Shown here one piece after another: positions 1-6,219 of a stretch of DNA of 8,740 nucleotides. A program made the translations under genes and the position numbers. Under the pieces are notes generated by a model that did no database searches, was not told the DNA's origin, and saw only the letters and a program-made list of their open reading frames with translations. Origin of the DNA: Pseudomonadota bacterium (GTDB lineage Bacteria; Pseudomonadota; Alphaproteobacteria; Rhizobiales; Hyphomicrobiaceae); NCBI GenBank assembly GCA_021813195.1, contig JAKALI010000141.1:1-8740 (forward strand), read 5' to 3'. The first letter of the stretch is position 1, and the number at the start of each line of letters is the position of its first letter.

Positions 1-2
1 AC

Positions 3-83
3 ACAACCCTGGGGCTACAACCGCCGACCGTCTACAAACGTGCCGGCATCTTCGAACCCCGATCCGTTCGTGCGATCAATTGA
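3..83 (+). CDS. possible 3' end of a plus-strand gene entering from the left
   Basis: An open plus-strand frame enters the window and stops with TGA at 81-83. The 26 visible residues include a P-T-V-Y-K-R-A-G-I-F stretch that could be the end of a helix-turn-helix, but this is too short to assign. Third codon positions are G or C in roughly two thirds of codons, which is suggestive only. It would converge on the leftward operon. It could equally be a chance open frame; I do not recognise the protein. Confidence 0.2.
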   Translation, partial: TTLGLQPPTVYKRAGIFEPRSVRAIN

Positions 84-290
84 CGCGTCAAACTGGATGA
101 AAAATGGGGGACCAGGCCCACCGCCCGTTTGTCTGCTTAGAAACGGAGAACGGACGGGGGGACCCTCACAATCACTTCGCGAATGTCGATCGAGCATCGA
201 GTGGGCGTAAACAAGCGCGCCGCGTCACGCATCGTGCACGTGCTCAGAGGAATCCGTAGCGCGTGACGGTGTGTCGAACAAGAAGCGTCA
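84..290. other. intergenic spacer downstream of the leftward operon
   Basis: I see no gene here. The sequence GGGGGACC occurs twice (about 107-114 and 156-163), and there is a 9-pair stem (124-132 with 150-158, two G-U pairs when read as plus-strand RNA) around a 17-base loop. The stem is not followed by a T-run, so I do not call it a terminator. A terminator for the minus-strand operon would be expected left of 291, but no convincing hairpin plus T-tract on that strand was found. Confidence 0.3.
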
Positions 291-1595
291 TCAGCTAAGG
301 CGCGCTTTTGTCAAGAGGCCTCGACAATGCGACGATATGTCAGGTGCGGTAATGTGGCGCTCCCATTGTGAAGCCAGTGCGGCGAAGTTATCAAGGGTCA
401 AAGAGAGTGTGGCAGAATCGGCTGACGCCAGTCTTGCGGACGCCTCGCGAAACACAGCAGAAAGCTCTCGCAGTCGTACGCGCACTAACGTGGAGCGCGA
501 ATGGCGCGCGAGCTTGTCGAGGTCGTGGCTTGTGCACTCTAACACAAAGAGTCGTTCACTAAGCCGCGAGGCAATCAATGCAGTCGAAGCAGCGAGGCGT
601 TTGGTAAAGCGGTGAATGTCTGCAGCTGAGTCATCGCCCCACAGGCTGCTGGCGACGTCGAACAGGACCTCACCCACCTCCTGTTGAACCAGGGCCTGAA
701 CCCCGATTGACCGACCTTTCCGTGGAGCGTGCACAACGGCTGTCTCGGCCTGTCGAAGTACTTGCTCCGAGGGGCCGAGCATAAGCAGCCAGAGCCAGTC
801 CTCATTATAGATGCGGAAGAACGGTCGATTGCGAATTGATGATGGTCGGGTTACGAGGAAGCCGGTGCTCAATCCGCCAGGTCCTCGACGACCAAGGTCG
901 GCTCGCAGTAGGCCGACATGCTCGACGATCATCGGAAACGCCCCGTGCGACCAAGCCACGCTCAGCTGCGCCAGTTCGGGGTAGTGATCGAAACCGAAGC
1001 CGATACGCACGTGGTCACGAATGGACTGATCCGATATGCCCACGAATCGTGTGCCAGCCGCAAGGACCTGTGGGTCCCTCATCAGGCCCAAGGCTTCTTG
1101 CACGCCGAACTCCGGACGCGTACCAGAATCAATTGTAAGGAACTCTGCAGTCGAAGCCTCGACCTCCGTGGCACTCAAGACCATATCATCGTCAACCCAC
1201 ACGATCAGGTCGTCTGGGTCTACCATCGCAGAGGCCAGAAGGGAAAGACAGTTGCGACTTGCGGCGGCGTCCCATTCCGGAGTGCCCGGTGAACGAAAGA
1301 GGCCGAGAAACGACGGTGATGTACTTGCGTTACGGATGATAGATATGATCGACTCATGCATGTCAGAATCGACCACATAGACGGCTACACCAACTTCCGA
1401 GCATCGGAATACCGGTGGAATCGAGAGCGACGAAGCACCGGTCGAATCGTCAAGAATGATCCACGCAACTGCGGACGGTGTCTTACTCCATCTTACAAAG
1501 TGCCCGATCGAACGATCAAGCGCCTGGAGCTCGGATGGGCGGTTGCGGCTACACGTAAGGAACACAAGCCGAGTCGCGTTGACTGACGATCTCAT
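291..1595 (-). CDS. GT-A fold (family 2-like) glycosyltransferase
   Basis: 434 residues, ATG start 6 bases after the stop of the upstream gene, last gene of the operon. The N-terminus has the beta-strand expected of a nucleotide-sugar binding GT-A fold (VFLTCSRNRP, residues 11-20), followed by an I-L-D-D segment (47-50), an A-S-R-N helix (112-115) as in GT2 enzymes, and a DxD-like metal/UDP-sugar motif V-D-D-D-M (134-138). A glycine-rich GPGGLSTGF segment (238-246) precedes Y-N-E-D-W (263-267), where the E-D pair is placed like the catalytic base of inverting GT2 enzymes. There is no signal peptide or membrane segment, so the enzyme is presumably cytoplasmic. Residues about 325-434 form a mainly helical extension with no function I recognise. 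Donor and acceptor cannot be told from sequence; context suggests it glycosylates, or uses a sugar modified by, the upstream carrier/acyltransferase genes. Fold call is firm, substrate unknown. Confidence 0.75.
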   Translation of the reverse strand: MRSSVNATRLVFLTCSRNRPSELQALDRSIGHFVRWSKTPSAVAWIILDDSTGASSLSIPPVFRCSEVGVAVYVVDSDMHESIISIIRNASTSPSFLGLFRSPGTPEWDAAASRNCLSLLASAMVDPDDLIVWVDDDMVLSATEVEASTAEFLTIDSGTRPEFGVQEALGLMRDPQVLAAGTRFVGISDQSIRDHVRIGFGFDHYPELAQLSVAWSHGAFPMIVEHVGLLRADLGRRGPGGLSTGFLVTRPSSIRNRPFFRIYNEDWLWLLMLGPSEQVLRQAETAVVHAPRKGRSIGVQALVQQEVGEVLFDVASSLWGDDSAADIHRFTKRLAASTALIASRLSERLFVLECTSHDLDKLARHSRSTLVRVRLRELSAVFREASARLASADSATLSLTLDNFAALASQWERHITAPDISSHCRGLLTKARLS

Positions 1596-1601
1596 TGTTG
1601 G

Positions 1602-2738
1602 TCAGCGCTTCGAAATGTGCCTGCGAAGTACCCTCGGGCAGTGAACAGCCCCAGCGACCGTAACCTCGACCGGAAAACAGGCTTCAAACGAGGGATTCGC
1701 TCTAAGGCCACCCCCGAGCGTCTGCCTGAGAACTTCGCCATTGTCTCGTGCTGTCGCATGGTCCGAAAAGGCGAGTGCCGCGCCGAGAGTGCCGGAGGTG
1801 TAGACGCCGCAGACTACGATTACAGTGCGGTCTGGATTGAACGGGTTGGGAGCCCGCAAGAAGTACCCATAGTCAACCTCTAGGCGCCCAGTGGAATCGA
1901 ACTGCGGCACATACTCTCGCTTCTTGAAAAATGCTCTATCGCAGTCGCTGCCGTATGAAATTGCTGCGTCAGTGAGACGAAGGACGTCGCGGCAGACATG
2001 ATTGCCGGTACCATTGGGATCACCAGGACCACCGATGACCACCAGGTCGCCGTGAAGCGCCTCCGTCGGGACGGCATCAGACGCGAAGCGATCCACTCGC
2101 GAGTGTGGAAAGGAGCGCGAGAGAAAGGTGGCGACTTCGAATAGGGCATCACGGTCTTCGAGGCCGTCGATGAACAGGTAATTCGCTTCATCGCGAGAAG
2201 CGAAGCGTGATCGCTCTGTTTCGGGAGCGCACACCAGCGTAATCACACTCGGATTGTACGCGAACCAGTTTCGGCTATTTGTGCGCGAACGCCCGACGTG
2301 AGATCCGTGGACATCCTTGACGGCCTGTGCAATCCGCGTTGCGGCAACGCGAACGAGCGCCGCCGGGGAGGCGTACTCGCCAACCAACGTATCGACAACG
2401 TCTGACGGTAGCTTGGTGCCGGCCTTCATCATGGTCACGCACGGCCGATTGAGTGCCGTCAGGTAACCGAGTTCAAATAGCACATTTGGTCGCGTCCCAG
2501 TCAGGTCGAAGATGCCGATGCTGCATTCTTCGAGCTCCTGTCGCACGATGCCTGGCAGTCCTTTGCCGTATTCCCTCGAAACAAAGAATGGGAGCAGAGT
2601 GACGCTCAACCCTGAGCGGTGCAGCTCAGTTGTCGCGCGTTTGCAGGCAGAGGTGATCGCGCGCCGAAATGCGGTAACCCCGCCCTCGTAGTGTCTGTCC
2701 CCAAAAGGATGGCCGACAAAGATCCGAAGCTCCGTCAT
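1602..2738 (-). CDS. two-domain TIR-like / nucleoside-deoxyribosyltransferase-like protein
   Basis: 378 residues; its ATG overlaps the stop of the acyltransferase gene (ATGA at 2738-2735), so translation is probably coupled. The N-terminal domain (about 1-145) has an R-I-F-V-G-H-P-F strand (5-12), then I-F-D-L-T-G-T-R-P-N-V-L-F-E-L-G-Y (76-92). This D-L-T-x-x-x-P-N-V-x-x-E-L-G pattern is that of the TIR-like and nucleoside 2-deoxyribosyltransferase-like families, with Glu89 at the catalytic glutamate position. Such domains bind or cleave nucleotides such as NAD or nucleosides. The C-terminal domain (about 160-378) carries D-L-V-V-I-G-G-P-G-D-P-N (231-242), D-Y-G-Y-F-L-R-A-P-N-P-F-N-P (289-302) and G-V-Y-T-S-G-T-L-G-A-A (311-321); it looks like a coherent conserved domain, but I cannot name it. 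No membrane segment. It could be a nucleotide-cleaving effector, a regulator sensing a nucleotide, or an enzyme acting on a nucleotide-linked intermediate. N-domain family is fairly sure; role is open. Confidence 0.7.
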   Translation of the reverse strand: MTELRIFVGHPFGDRHYEGGVTAFRRAITSACKRATTELHRSGLSVTLLPFFVSREYGKGLPGIVRQELEECSIGIFDLTGTRPNVLFELGYLTALNRPCVTMMKAGTKLPSDVVDTLVGEYASPAALVRVAATRIAQAVKDVHGSHVGRSRTNSRNWFAYNPSVITLVCAPETERSRFASRDEANYLFIDGLEDRDALFEVATFLSRSFPHSRVDRFASDAVPTEALHGDLVVIGGPGDPNGTGNHVCRDVLRLTDAAISYGSDCDRAFFKKREYVPQFDSTGRLEVDYGYFLRAPNPFNPDRTVIVVCGVYTSGTLGAALAFSDHATARDNGEVLRQTLGGGLRANPSFEACFPVEVTVAGAVHCPRVLRRHISKR

Positions 2739-3400
2739 AGACGCTCGTACTCACCGAACGAAGTAGCGTCGGGCAAGCGTCGCGGAGAGAGGATGCCGCG
2801 CCAGGCCGATACAGGCGAGAGCCGCCCGCGGTAAAGCACCTGAAACGCGGGCACGTCGCAACGGACGATTTCCCCAGCAGCCACATACGACCGTTCTCCG
2901 ATCTCGATTCCGCCCAGAATTAGCGCATCTTGGCCGACCACAGCTCCCTTCCGAATGATCGGAGAGGGTTGCACAAGCGTGTCCCAGTCAGCGACGGTGC
3001 CCCCGTGGCGGTAGCTGTGCGCCATAGTGCCCATAAACGTGACGTCATCCTCAAGCACGGCACGGTCGTCGACGTTTCCACCCACAATACACCGAGCGCC
3101 GATGTGACACTGATCGAAGACGTGAATGCCGTACAGTAAGCGAGTATCGACGCCGATGACTGATCCCGAGCCCACGCGGCAGAAGTGGTCAAGCGAGACT
3201 CGGGCCGCGAGTTGAGCACCGTCCTCTATCACGCAATGAGCGCCGATCACGACGCCATCACCGATTGAAGTGGGAGCAGACGGCCGCGCCGTCGCGGGGT
3301 ATCCTACACAACTGCCAGCGCCGACGGAAACCGCGGCGCCCCACGATACGTCAGCTGCTACAAAAGCAGGAGTGCCGATGGCGGTAAAGAGGTCAGGCAC
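2735..3400 (-). CDS. left-handed beta-helix (hexapeptide) acyltransferase
   Basis: 221 residues from a GTG start at 3400. I chose this over the longer frame from 3526 because the extra 42 residues lie inside the hydrolase gene, and the GTG has a GAGG six bases upstream and overlaps the hydrolase stop by 8 bases. Residues about 15-180 are imperfect hexapeptide turns ([I/V]-G-x-x-x-x, e.g. S-I-G-D-G-V-V-I-G-A, I-G-V-D-T-R, H-I-G-A-R-C-I-V-G-G), the signature of trimeric LbetaH transferases that move acetyl or acyl groups from CoA or carrier protein to sugars or amines. M-A-H-S-Y-R-H (126-132) offers the likely catalytic histidine (His128), followed by a loop with W-D-T-L, typical of sugar acyltransferases. 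The C-terminal tail after about 185 is non-repetitive. Located next to a carrier protein, it is a good candidate for transferring the carrier-bound acyl group to a sugar. Could alternatively use acetyl-CoA. Confidence 0.8.
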   Translation of the reverse strand: MPDLFTAIGTPAFVAADVSWGAAVSVGAGSCVGYPATARPSAPTSIGDGVVIGAHCVIEDGAQLAARVSLDHFCRVGSGSVIGVDTRLLYGIHVFDQCHIGARCIVGGNVDDRAVLEDDVTFMGTMAHSYRHGGTVADWDTLVQPSPIIRKGAVVGQDALILGGIEIGERSYVAAGEIVRCDVPAFQVLYRGRLSPVSAWRGILSPRRLPDATSFGEYERL

Positions 3401-4199
3401 GAAGGACCTCGCGGCATTGTTGTTCAATATGCGCGAACACGAGTCCGTAGTTAGCCATAGTTCCTGGAGAGGTGCCGTCGAGATCGCCAGGGCTAACGAA
3501 GCCGTGGTCGGCATTCGGTACTTCAATCAATGATGCCAGAGGAGTGAGTGAAATCACGCGACGCGATTGCGCGATCGGCACATCTCGGTCTTCCACGCCG
3601 TGTATGATGACGATTGGAAAAGTCGACGACTTCAGGGCACCAGTCACGTCGATAATAGAGATATCGTTGACTAACGGACGCGCGAGCCGGAGGACTGAGT
3701 AATCGAAGAAGCCCTGCGATGCTAAGTTCTGCCGCCAGTCTCCACAGGTCTTGTCGATGTCTGCGAGATAGTCCAGAACCGGAGCGCATAAGAAGAGCTT
3801 AGCGGGCTTGGAGGTAAGCGCAGAAGCCCACGCTGCAGTGACGCCGCCGCTGAAACTCACGGCGAAGATGAACGTGGGTAAAGCTGGATCGGGGAAATGC
3901 GAAAGCAGGTGTTCATATGCTGCGTTGACATCGTTAATGATGCCACCAAGCGAGAGGTCAGTGGCCGGTATACCAGAGGACGCGCCATGGCATCGGTAAT
4001 CGAAGCGAAGACTCGCGATGCCCAGAGTGCGCAGGTGCTCTGAAAGCTGTGTGAAGAAGCCCCACTCCTCACGGTCCGCGGTCATGCCATGGACTAGAAT
4101 GGCACGACCATTGAGCGTGCCGGTCGGCGTTGTGACGGTTCCTTCCAAGACCAGACCGTCAAAACTCGTGAAAGTCGCGGTGTCGGAATCGGTAATCAT
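3393..4199 (-). CDS. alpha/beta hydrolase (thioesterase/esterase-like)
   Basis: 268 residues from ATG at 4199, preceded by GAAGGA three bases away. The same frame opens at 4316, but the extra 39 residues overlap the carrier-protein gene, so the shorter start is preferred; the carrier gene then ends 13 bases upstream. The fold is visible: oxyanion-type L-V-H-G-M (35-39), F-D-Y-R-C-H-G (66-72), nucleophile elbow F-A-V-S-F-S-G-G (112-119) with Ser115, H-G-V-E-D (200-204) giving the acid Asp204, and A-D-H-G-F (230-234) with His232. The elbow is A-x-S-x-S rather than the usual G-x-S-x-G, a mild oddity. No signal peptide, so it is probably cytosolic. The family includes esterases, acyl-peptidases and type II-like thioesterases; placed directly after a carrier protein, an editing or releasing thioesterase is the most natural role, but an acyltransferase or independent esterase remains possible. 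Confidence 0.75.
   Translation of the reverse strand: MITDSDTATFTSFDGLVLEGTVTTPTGTLNGRAILVHGMTADREEWGFFTQLSEHLRTLGIASLRFDYRCHGASSGIPATDLSLGGIINDVNAAYEHLLSHFPDPALPTFIFAVSFSGGVTAAWASALTSKPAKLFLCAPVLDYLADIDKTCGDWRQNLASQGFFDYSVLRLARPLVNDISIIDVTGALKSSTFPIVIIHGVEDRDVPIAQSRRVISLTPLASLIEVPNADHGFVSPGDLDGTSPGTMANYGLVFAHIEQQCREVLRA
3407..3410 (-). promoter_or_regulatory. ribosome binding site deciding the acyltransferase start
   Basis: GAGG on the minus strand, six bases before GTG at 3400. It lies inside the last codons of the hydrolase gene and supports the shorter, GTG-started acyltransferase over the frame opening at 3526. Confidence 0.5.
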
Positions 4200-4202
4200 T
4201 GT

Positions 4203-4208
4203 TCCTTC
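4203..4208 (-). promoter_or_regulatory. ribosome binding site deciding the hydrolase start
   Basis: GAAGGA on the minus strand ends three bases before ATG at 4199. It is the strongest Shine-Dalgarno match in the operon and favours the 268-residue hydrolase over the longer frame opening inside the carrier gene. It falls in the short stretch after the carrier-protein stop. Confidence 0.55.
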
Positions 4209-4212
4209 GCTG

Positions 4213-4461
4213 TCAGCGGTGGTCAGTGCGTGGAGCGCCATGCTGTGCGCATAATGCGGCGATCGCCTTAACTGACGAGTACTGAAGAACGGCTGAATCA
4301 TCAATCGAAATGTCAAGACGTTCTTCCAGCGCCAGAATGACGTGCACCTGTGCCAAGCTGTCCCATGCGGGGTGGTGATTGAGCGCCGCTTGTTCGTCGA
4401 CCTCCTCGGGACGGACGCCCAAGGCTGACGCTACGATGCTGATGGCGAAGTCATTGCTCAC
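4213..4461 (-). CDS. stand-alone acyl/peptidyl carrier protein
   Basis: 82 residues, the usual length of a free carrier protein. It starts at GTG, sharing GTGA with the stop of the adenylating enzyme gene, so the two are translationally coupled. The four-helix carrier pattern is clear, with H-P-A-W-D-S-L-A-Q-V (30-39); Ser35 of D-S-L is the 4'-phosphopantetheine attachment site. The following helix I-L-A-L-E-E-R-L-D-I-S-I (42-53) is the classical recognition helix with its acidic E-E pair. It needs a phosphopantetheinyl transferase from elsewhere; none is in the window. Its partner for loading is certainly the adjacent adenylating enzyme by position; hydrolase and LbetaH acyltransferase downstream are likely users of the loaded form. 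The W-D-S-L form resembles carriers of surface-glycan and small-molecule clusters more than fatty-acid ACP. Confidence 0.88.
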   Translation of the reverse strand: MSNDFAISIVASALGVRPEEVDEQAALNHHPAWDSLAQVHVILALEERLDISIDDSAVLQYSSVKAIAALCAQHGAPRTDHR

Positions 4462-5930
4462 GAATCACCACCGCTAAGAAGTGTGACAAGTTCCGCATAG
4501 TTCACTTTGCCGCTCGATAGTCGGGGGAAGGAGTCGACTAACAGAATCTGGCTTGGCACGGCGTGATCAGGTAGGTGCTGTCGCGTGAGCTGGCGGAGAG
4601 TCACGTCATTGTGCTTGTCGATGCCACGCACCGCAGCGATAAGGCGACCCTGGTGGACGAATGCATGGGCTTCCGTTACACCCAGTTGCATGAGAGTGGC
4701 TTCGATCTCGCCTAGCTCAAGGCGGTGGCCGCGGATCTTTACTTGGGAATCCAGCCGACCCGCGAAGTACCAATTCGACTCGATGACGCGAATTTGGTCC
4801 CCTGTGAGGAAGGCTGGTTTCGGTCCAATTGGAGTCTGCACGGTCGTGAAGCGCGCGTCTTCAGCGGCACTGGCGCCGAGATAGCCCGCCCCGATATTGT
4901 CGCCAGCTATAATCATCTCGAATGTCTGGTCGACGGCTGGCGAACCGTTAGGTGCAAGGAGTACTTGCCAGCCCGGAATCGGCCTGCCAATCGCCGCACT
5001 TCCATGACACGCAGTCTTATAAGACTGGCACGTGAACTCCTGAAACGTGCAGAACAGGGTACCCTCAGTTGGACCGTACGTATTGAAGAGTCGAAGATCA
5101 GCGCACCTCGAAAACAAGATTGCCACGTGGTGCTCGTAAAGCGGCTCGCCGCAGAAGGACGCAAGTCGGAGCGACTTCAGCGTGTGTGAGTGCTTGGGTG
5201 CTTGTTCGACGATTGCAGGAATCAACGATGGCACCGAGTGCCAGATTGTGATGCGCTCCCGATCAATGAAGCGGCCCGGAAGTAAGCGGTCAGCCGCCTT
5301 GACGACTGGCACGAGCGTACTGCCGCTCAATAGTGCTCCCAAGATGTCCACAATACTGAGATCAAAACCAAGACGTGAGAATTGGGCCCAGCGATCTTCG
5401 GGGCCGGGAGCAAATGCGTCCCGCAGCCAATCAAAGAACGGCGATAGCGATCTTGTTCGTATCAGCACCCCTTTTGGCCGACCAGTCGACCCTGACGTGA
5501 AGATGACATATGCAATATCTGCGGCGGTCTCGATGGAACTAGATGGTTCTGTGCTCCGAGATTCCCCTGGCGAGAGGGTGCGAATCCCGGTCGTCCAAGT
5601 GGTCGCGGAATCGATGCAGATGATGTCCGGGTGGAACGTGTCGACGATCGCGCGGAGCCTTGATTCTGGTAGCGAGTTGTCGACTGGACAATAAGTGCGC
5701 CCAGCGAGGTAACATCCGAGCTGAGCTGCGTAGGCATCCGCACCCTGAGGCAAGGCAAGGAGGACGCGTCCTTCGCGACTTACCGATCGAAAGGCTCCAG
5801 CATACCTCGTAGCAAGCTCATAGAGAGCTGCGTAGGAAAGCGCTCCGTTCGCGTCATCGACCGCGACTCTGTCGGGGGCAGCTCGTGCGACGTGGCGGAT
5901 CCGTAAGCCGATCGGATTGTGCACGTTCAT
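4458..5930 (-). CDS. stand-alone DltA-like amino-acid adenylating enzyme (AMP-binding)
   Basis: 490 residues, first gene of the operon; it would activate a carboxylic acid, most likely an amino acid, with ATP and load it on the carrier protein downstream. Core motifs are all present: A3 Y-V-I-F-T-S-G-S-T-G-R-P-K-G (141-154), A4 F-D-L-S (189-192), A5 N-T-Y-G-P-T-E-G-T (283-291), A7 F-L-T-G-D (374-378), A8 G-R-L-D-S-Q-V-K-I-R-G-H-R-L-E-L-G-E-I-E (391-410) and A10 with catalytic Lys475 (L-S-S-G-K). Length and the pieces W-H-S-V-P-S (230-235), F-C-G-E (259-262) and F-N-T-Y-G-P-T-E (282-289) match the DltA/free-standing type rather than a multidomain NRPS. By eye against GrsA, the pocket reads about D-L-V-H-S-C-T-L-F-K: the Asp that binds an alpha-amino group is kept, but the rest differs from D-Ala DltA, so the substrate is unknown. 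ATG at 5930 has a weak GGGA 7 bases upstream. Confidence 0.88.
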   Translation of the reverse strand: MNVHNPIGLRIRHVARAAPDRVAVDDANGALSYAALYELATRYAGAFRSVSREGRVLLALPQGADAYAAQLGCYLAGRTYCPVDNSLPESRLRAIVDTFHPDIICIDSATTWTTGIRTLSPGESRSTEPSSSIETAADIAYVIFTSGSTGRPKGVLIRTRSLSPFFDWLRDAFAPGPEDRWAQFSRLGFDLSIVDILGALLSGSTLVPVVKAADRLLPGRFIDRERITIWHSVPSLIPAIVEQAPKHSHTLKSLRLASFCGEPLYEHHVAILFSRCADLRLFNTYGPTEGTLFCTFQEFTCQSYKTACHGSAAIGRPIPGWQVLLAPNGSPAVDQTFEMIIAGDNIGAGYLGASAAEDARFTTVQTPIGPKPAFLTGDQIRVIESNWYFAGRLDSQVKIRGHRLELGEIEATLMQLGVTEAHAFVHQGRLIAAVRGIDKHNDVTLRQLTRQHLPDHAVPSQILLVDSFPRLSSGKVNYAELVTLLSGGDS

Positions 5931-5964
5931 TTAGTAATCCCGCCGATTTGATCGAAGTCGCGTC

Positions 5965-5970
5965 ATAGTA
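5965..5970 (-). promoter_or_regulatory. possible -10 box of the leftward operon
   Basis: TACTAT on the minus strand, about 35 bases upstream of the ATG at 5930, fits a TAnnnT -10 element and would give a leader of some 25-30 bases. The nearest TTGAC-like -35 (5997-6002) is 26 bases away, too far for a standard sigma-70-type promoter, so either another -35 is used or the match is chance. Confidence 0.3.
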
Positions 5971-6162
5971 GGTATGGCTGCGTTCCCGCGGGCACGCGTC
6001 AAGTGGCTAATCAATAGGCAGTCGCCTTCGCCGACCCGCCAGACTAATAGGCGTACTGGCGTTCGACTTCGAGCTGCTCCGGAGTTCTTGACAGCGGCAG
6101 CCTTGCGGCTCCAGCGGACGCAGTTGGCACCGCGGGTTTGGTTTTTCCCTCTCTAGGCGATC

Positions 6163-6219
6163 AGTTCCGTGCGATGTTCTGCACGTTCTGCTAAATGTCA
6201 ATGTGGCAATGTGTTACAC
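6163..6219. repeat. short direct repeats and a 9-base palindrome
   Basis: GTTCTGC occurs at 6176-6182 and 6185-6191 (9-base period), with an imperfect copy GTTCCGTGC at 6163-6171. CAATGTG follows at 6199-6205 and 6207-6213 (8-base period), and the second runs into the palindrome GTGTTACAC (6211-6219). The lower G+C here than on both sides and the position between divergent units suit operator sites, but no family of regulator is recognised. Confidence 0.35.

Noticed and set aside
85..163. Possible insertion-sequence end (repeated GGGGGACC, TGGATGAAAAATG)
   Set aside because: The wording resembles ends of some IS elements, but there is no transposase, matching inverted end or target duplication in the window.
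3401..3526. Longer N-terminus of the acyltransferase
   Set aside because: It lies wholly within the hydrolase coding sequence, adds no fold element, and the GTG at 3400 has its own ribosome site.
4200..4316. Longer N-terminus of the hydrolase
   Set aside because: It overlaps the carrier-protein gene by about 100 bases and is not hydrolase-like; ATG at 4199 has GAAGGA just upstream.
4725..5694. Long plus-strand frames opposite the adenylating enzyme
   Set aside because: Antisense shadows of a gene with all adenylation motifs in order.
6088..6093. Perfect TTGACA on the plus strand as -35 for the STAND gene
   Set aside because: No acceptable -10 lies 16-19 bases downstream; only G/C-rich sequence is found there.
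6110..6150. Terminator-like stem (CCAGC/GTTGG) before a T-rich stretch
   Set aside because: The stem has only five pairs with a wobble and sits too far from the T-run; no plus-strand gene ends just upstream.
5974..6156. 60-codon plus-strand frame in the junction
   Set aside because: No convincing ribosome site, weak third-position bias, Arg/Pro-rich sequence with no domain; typical chance frame.
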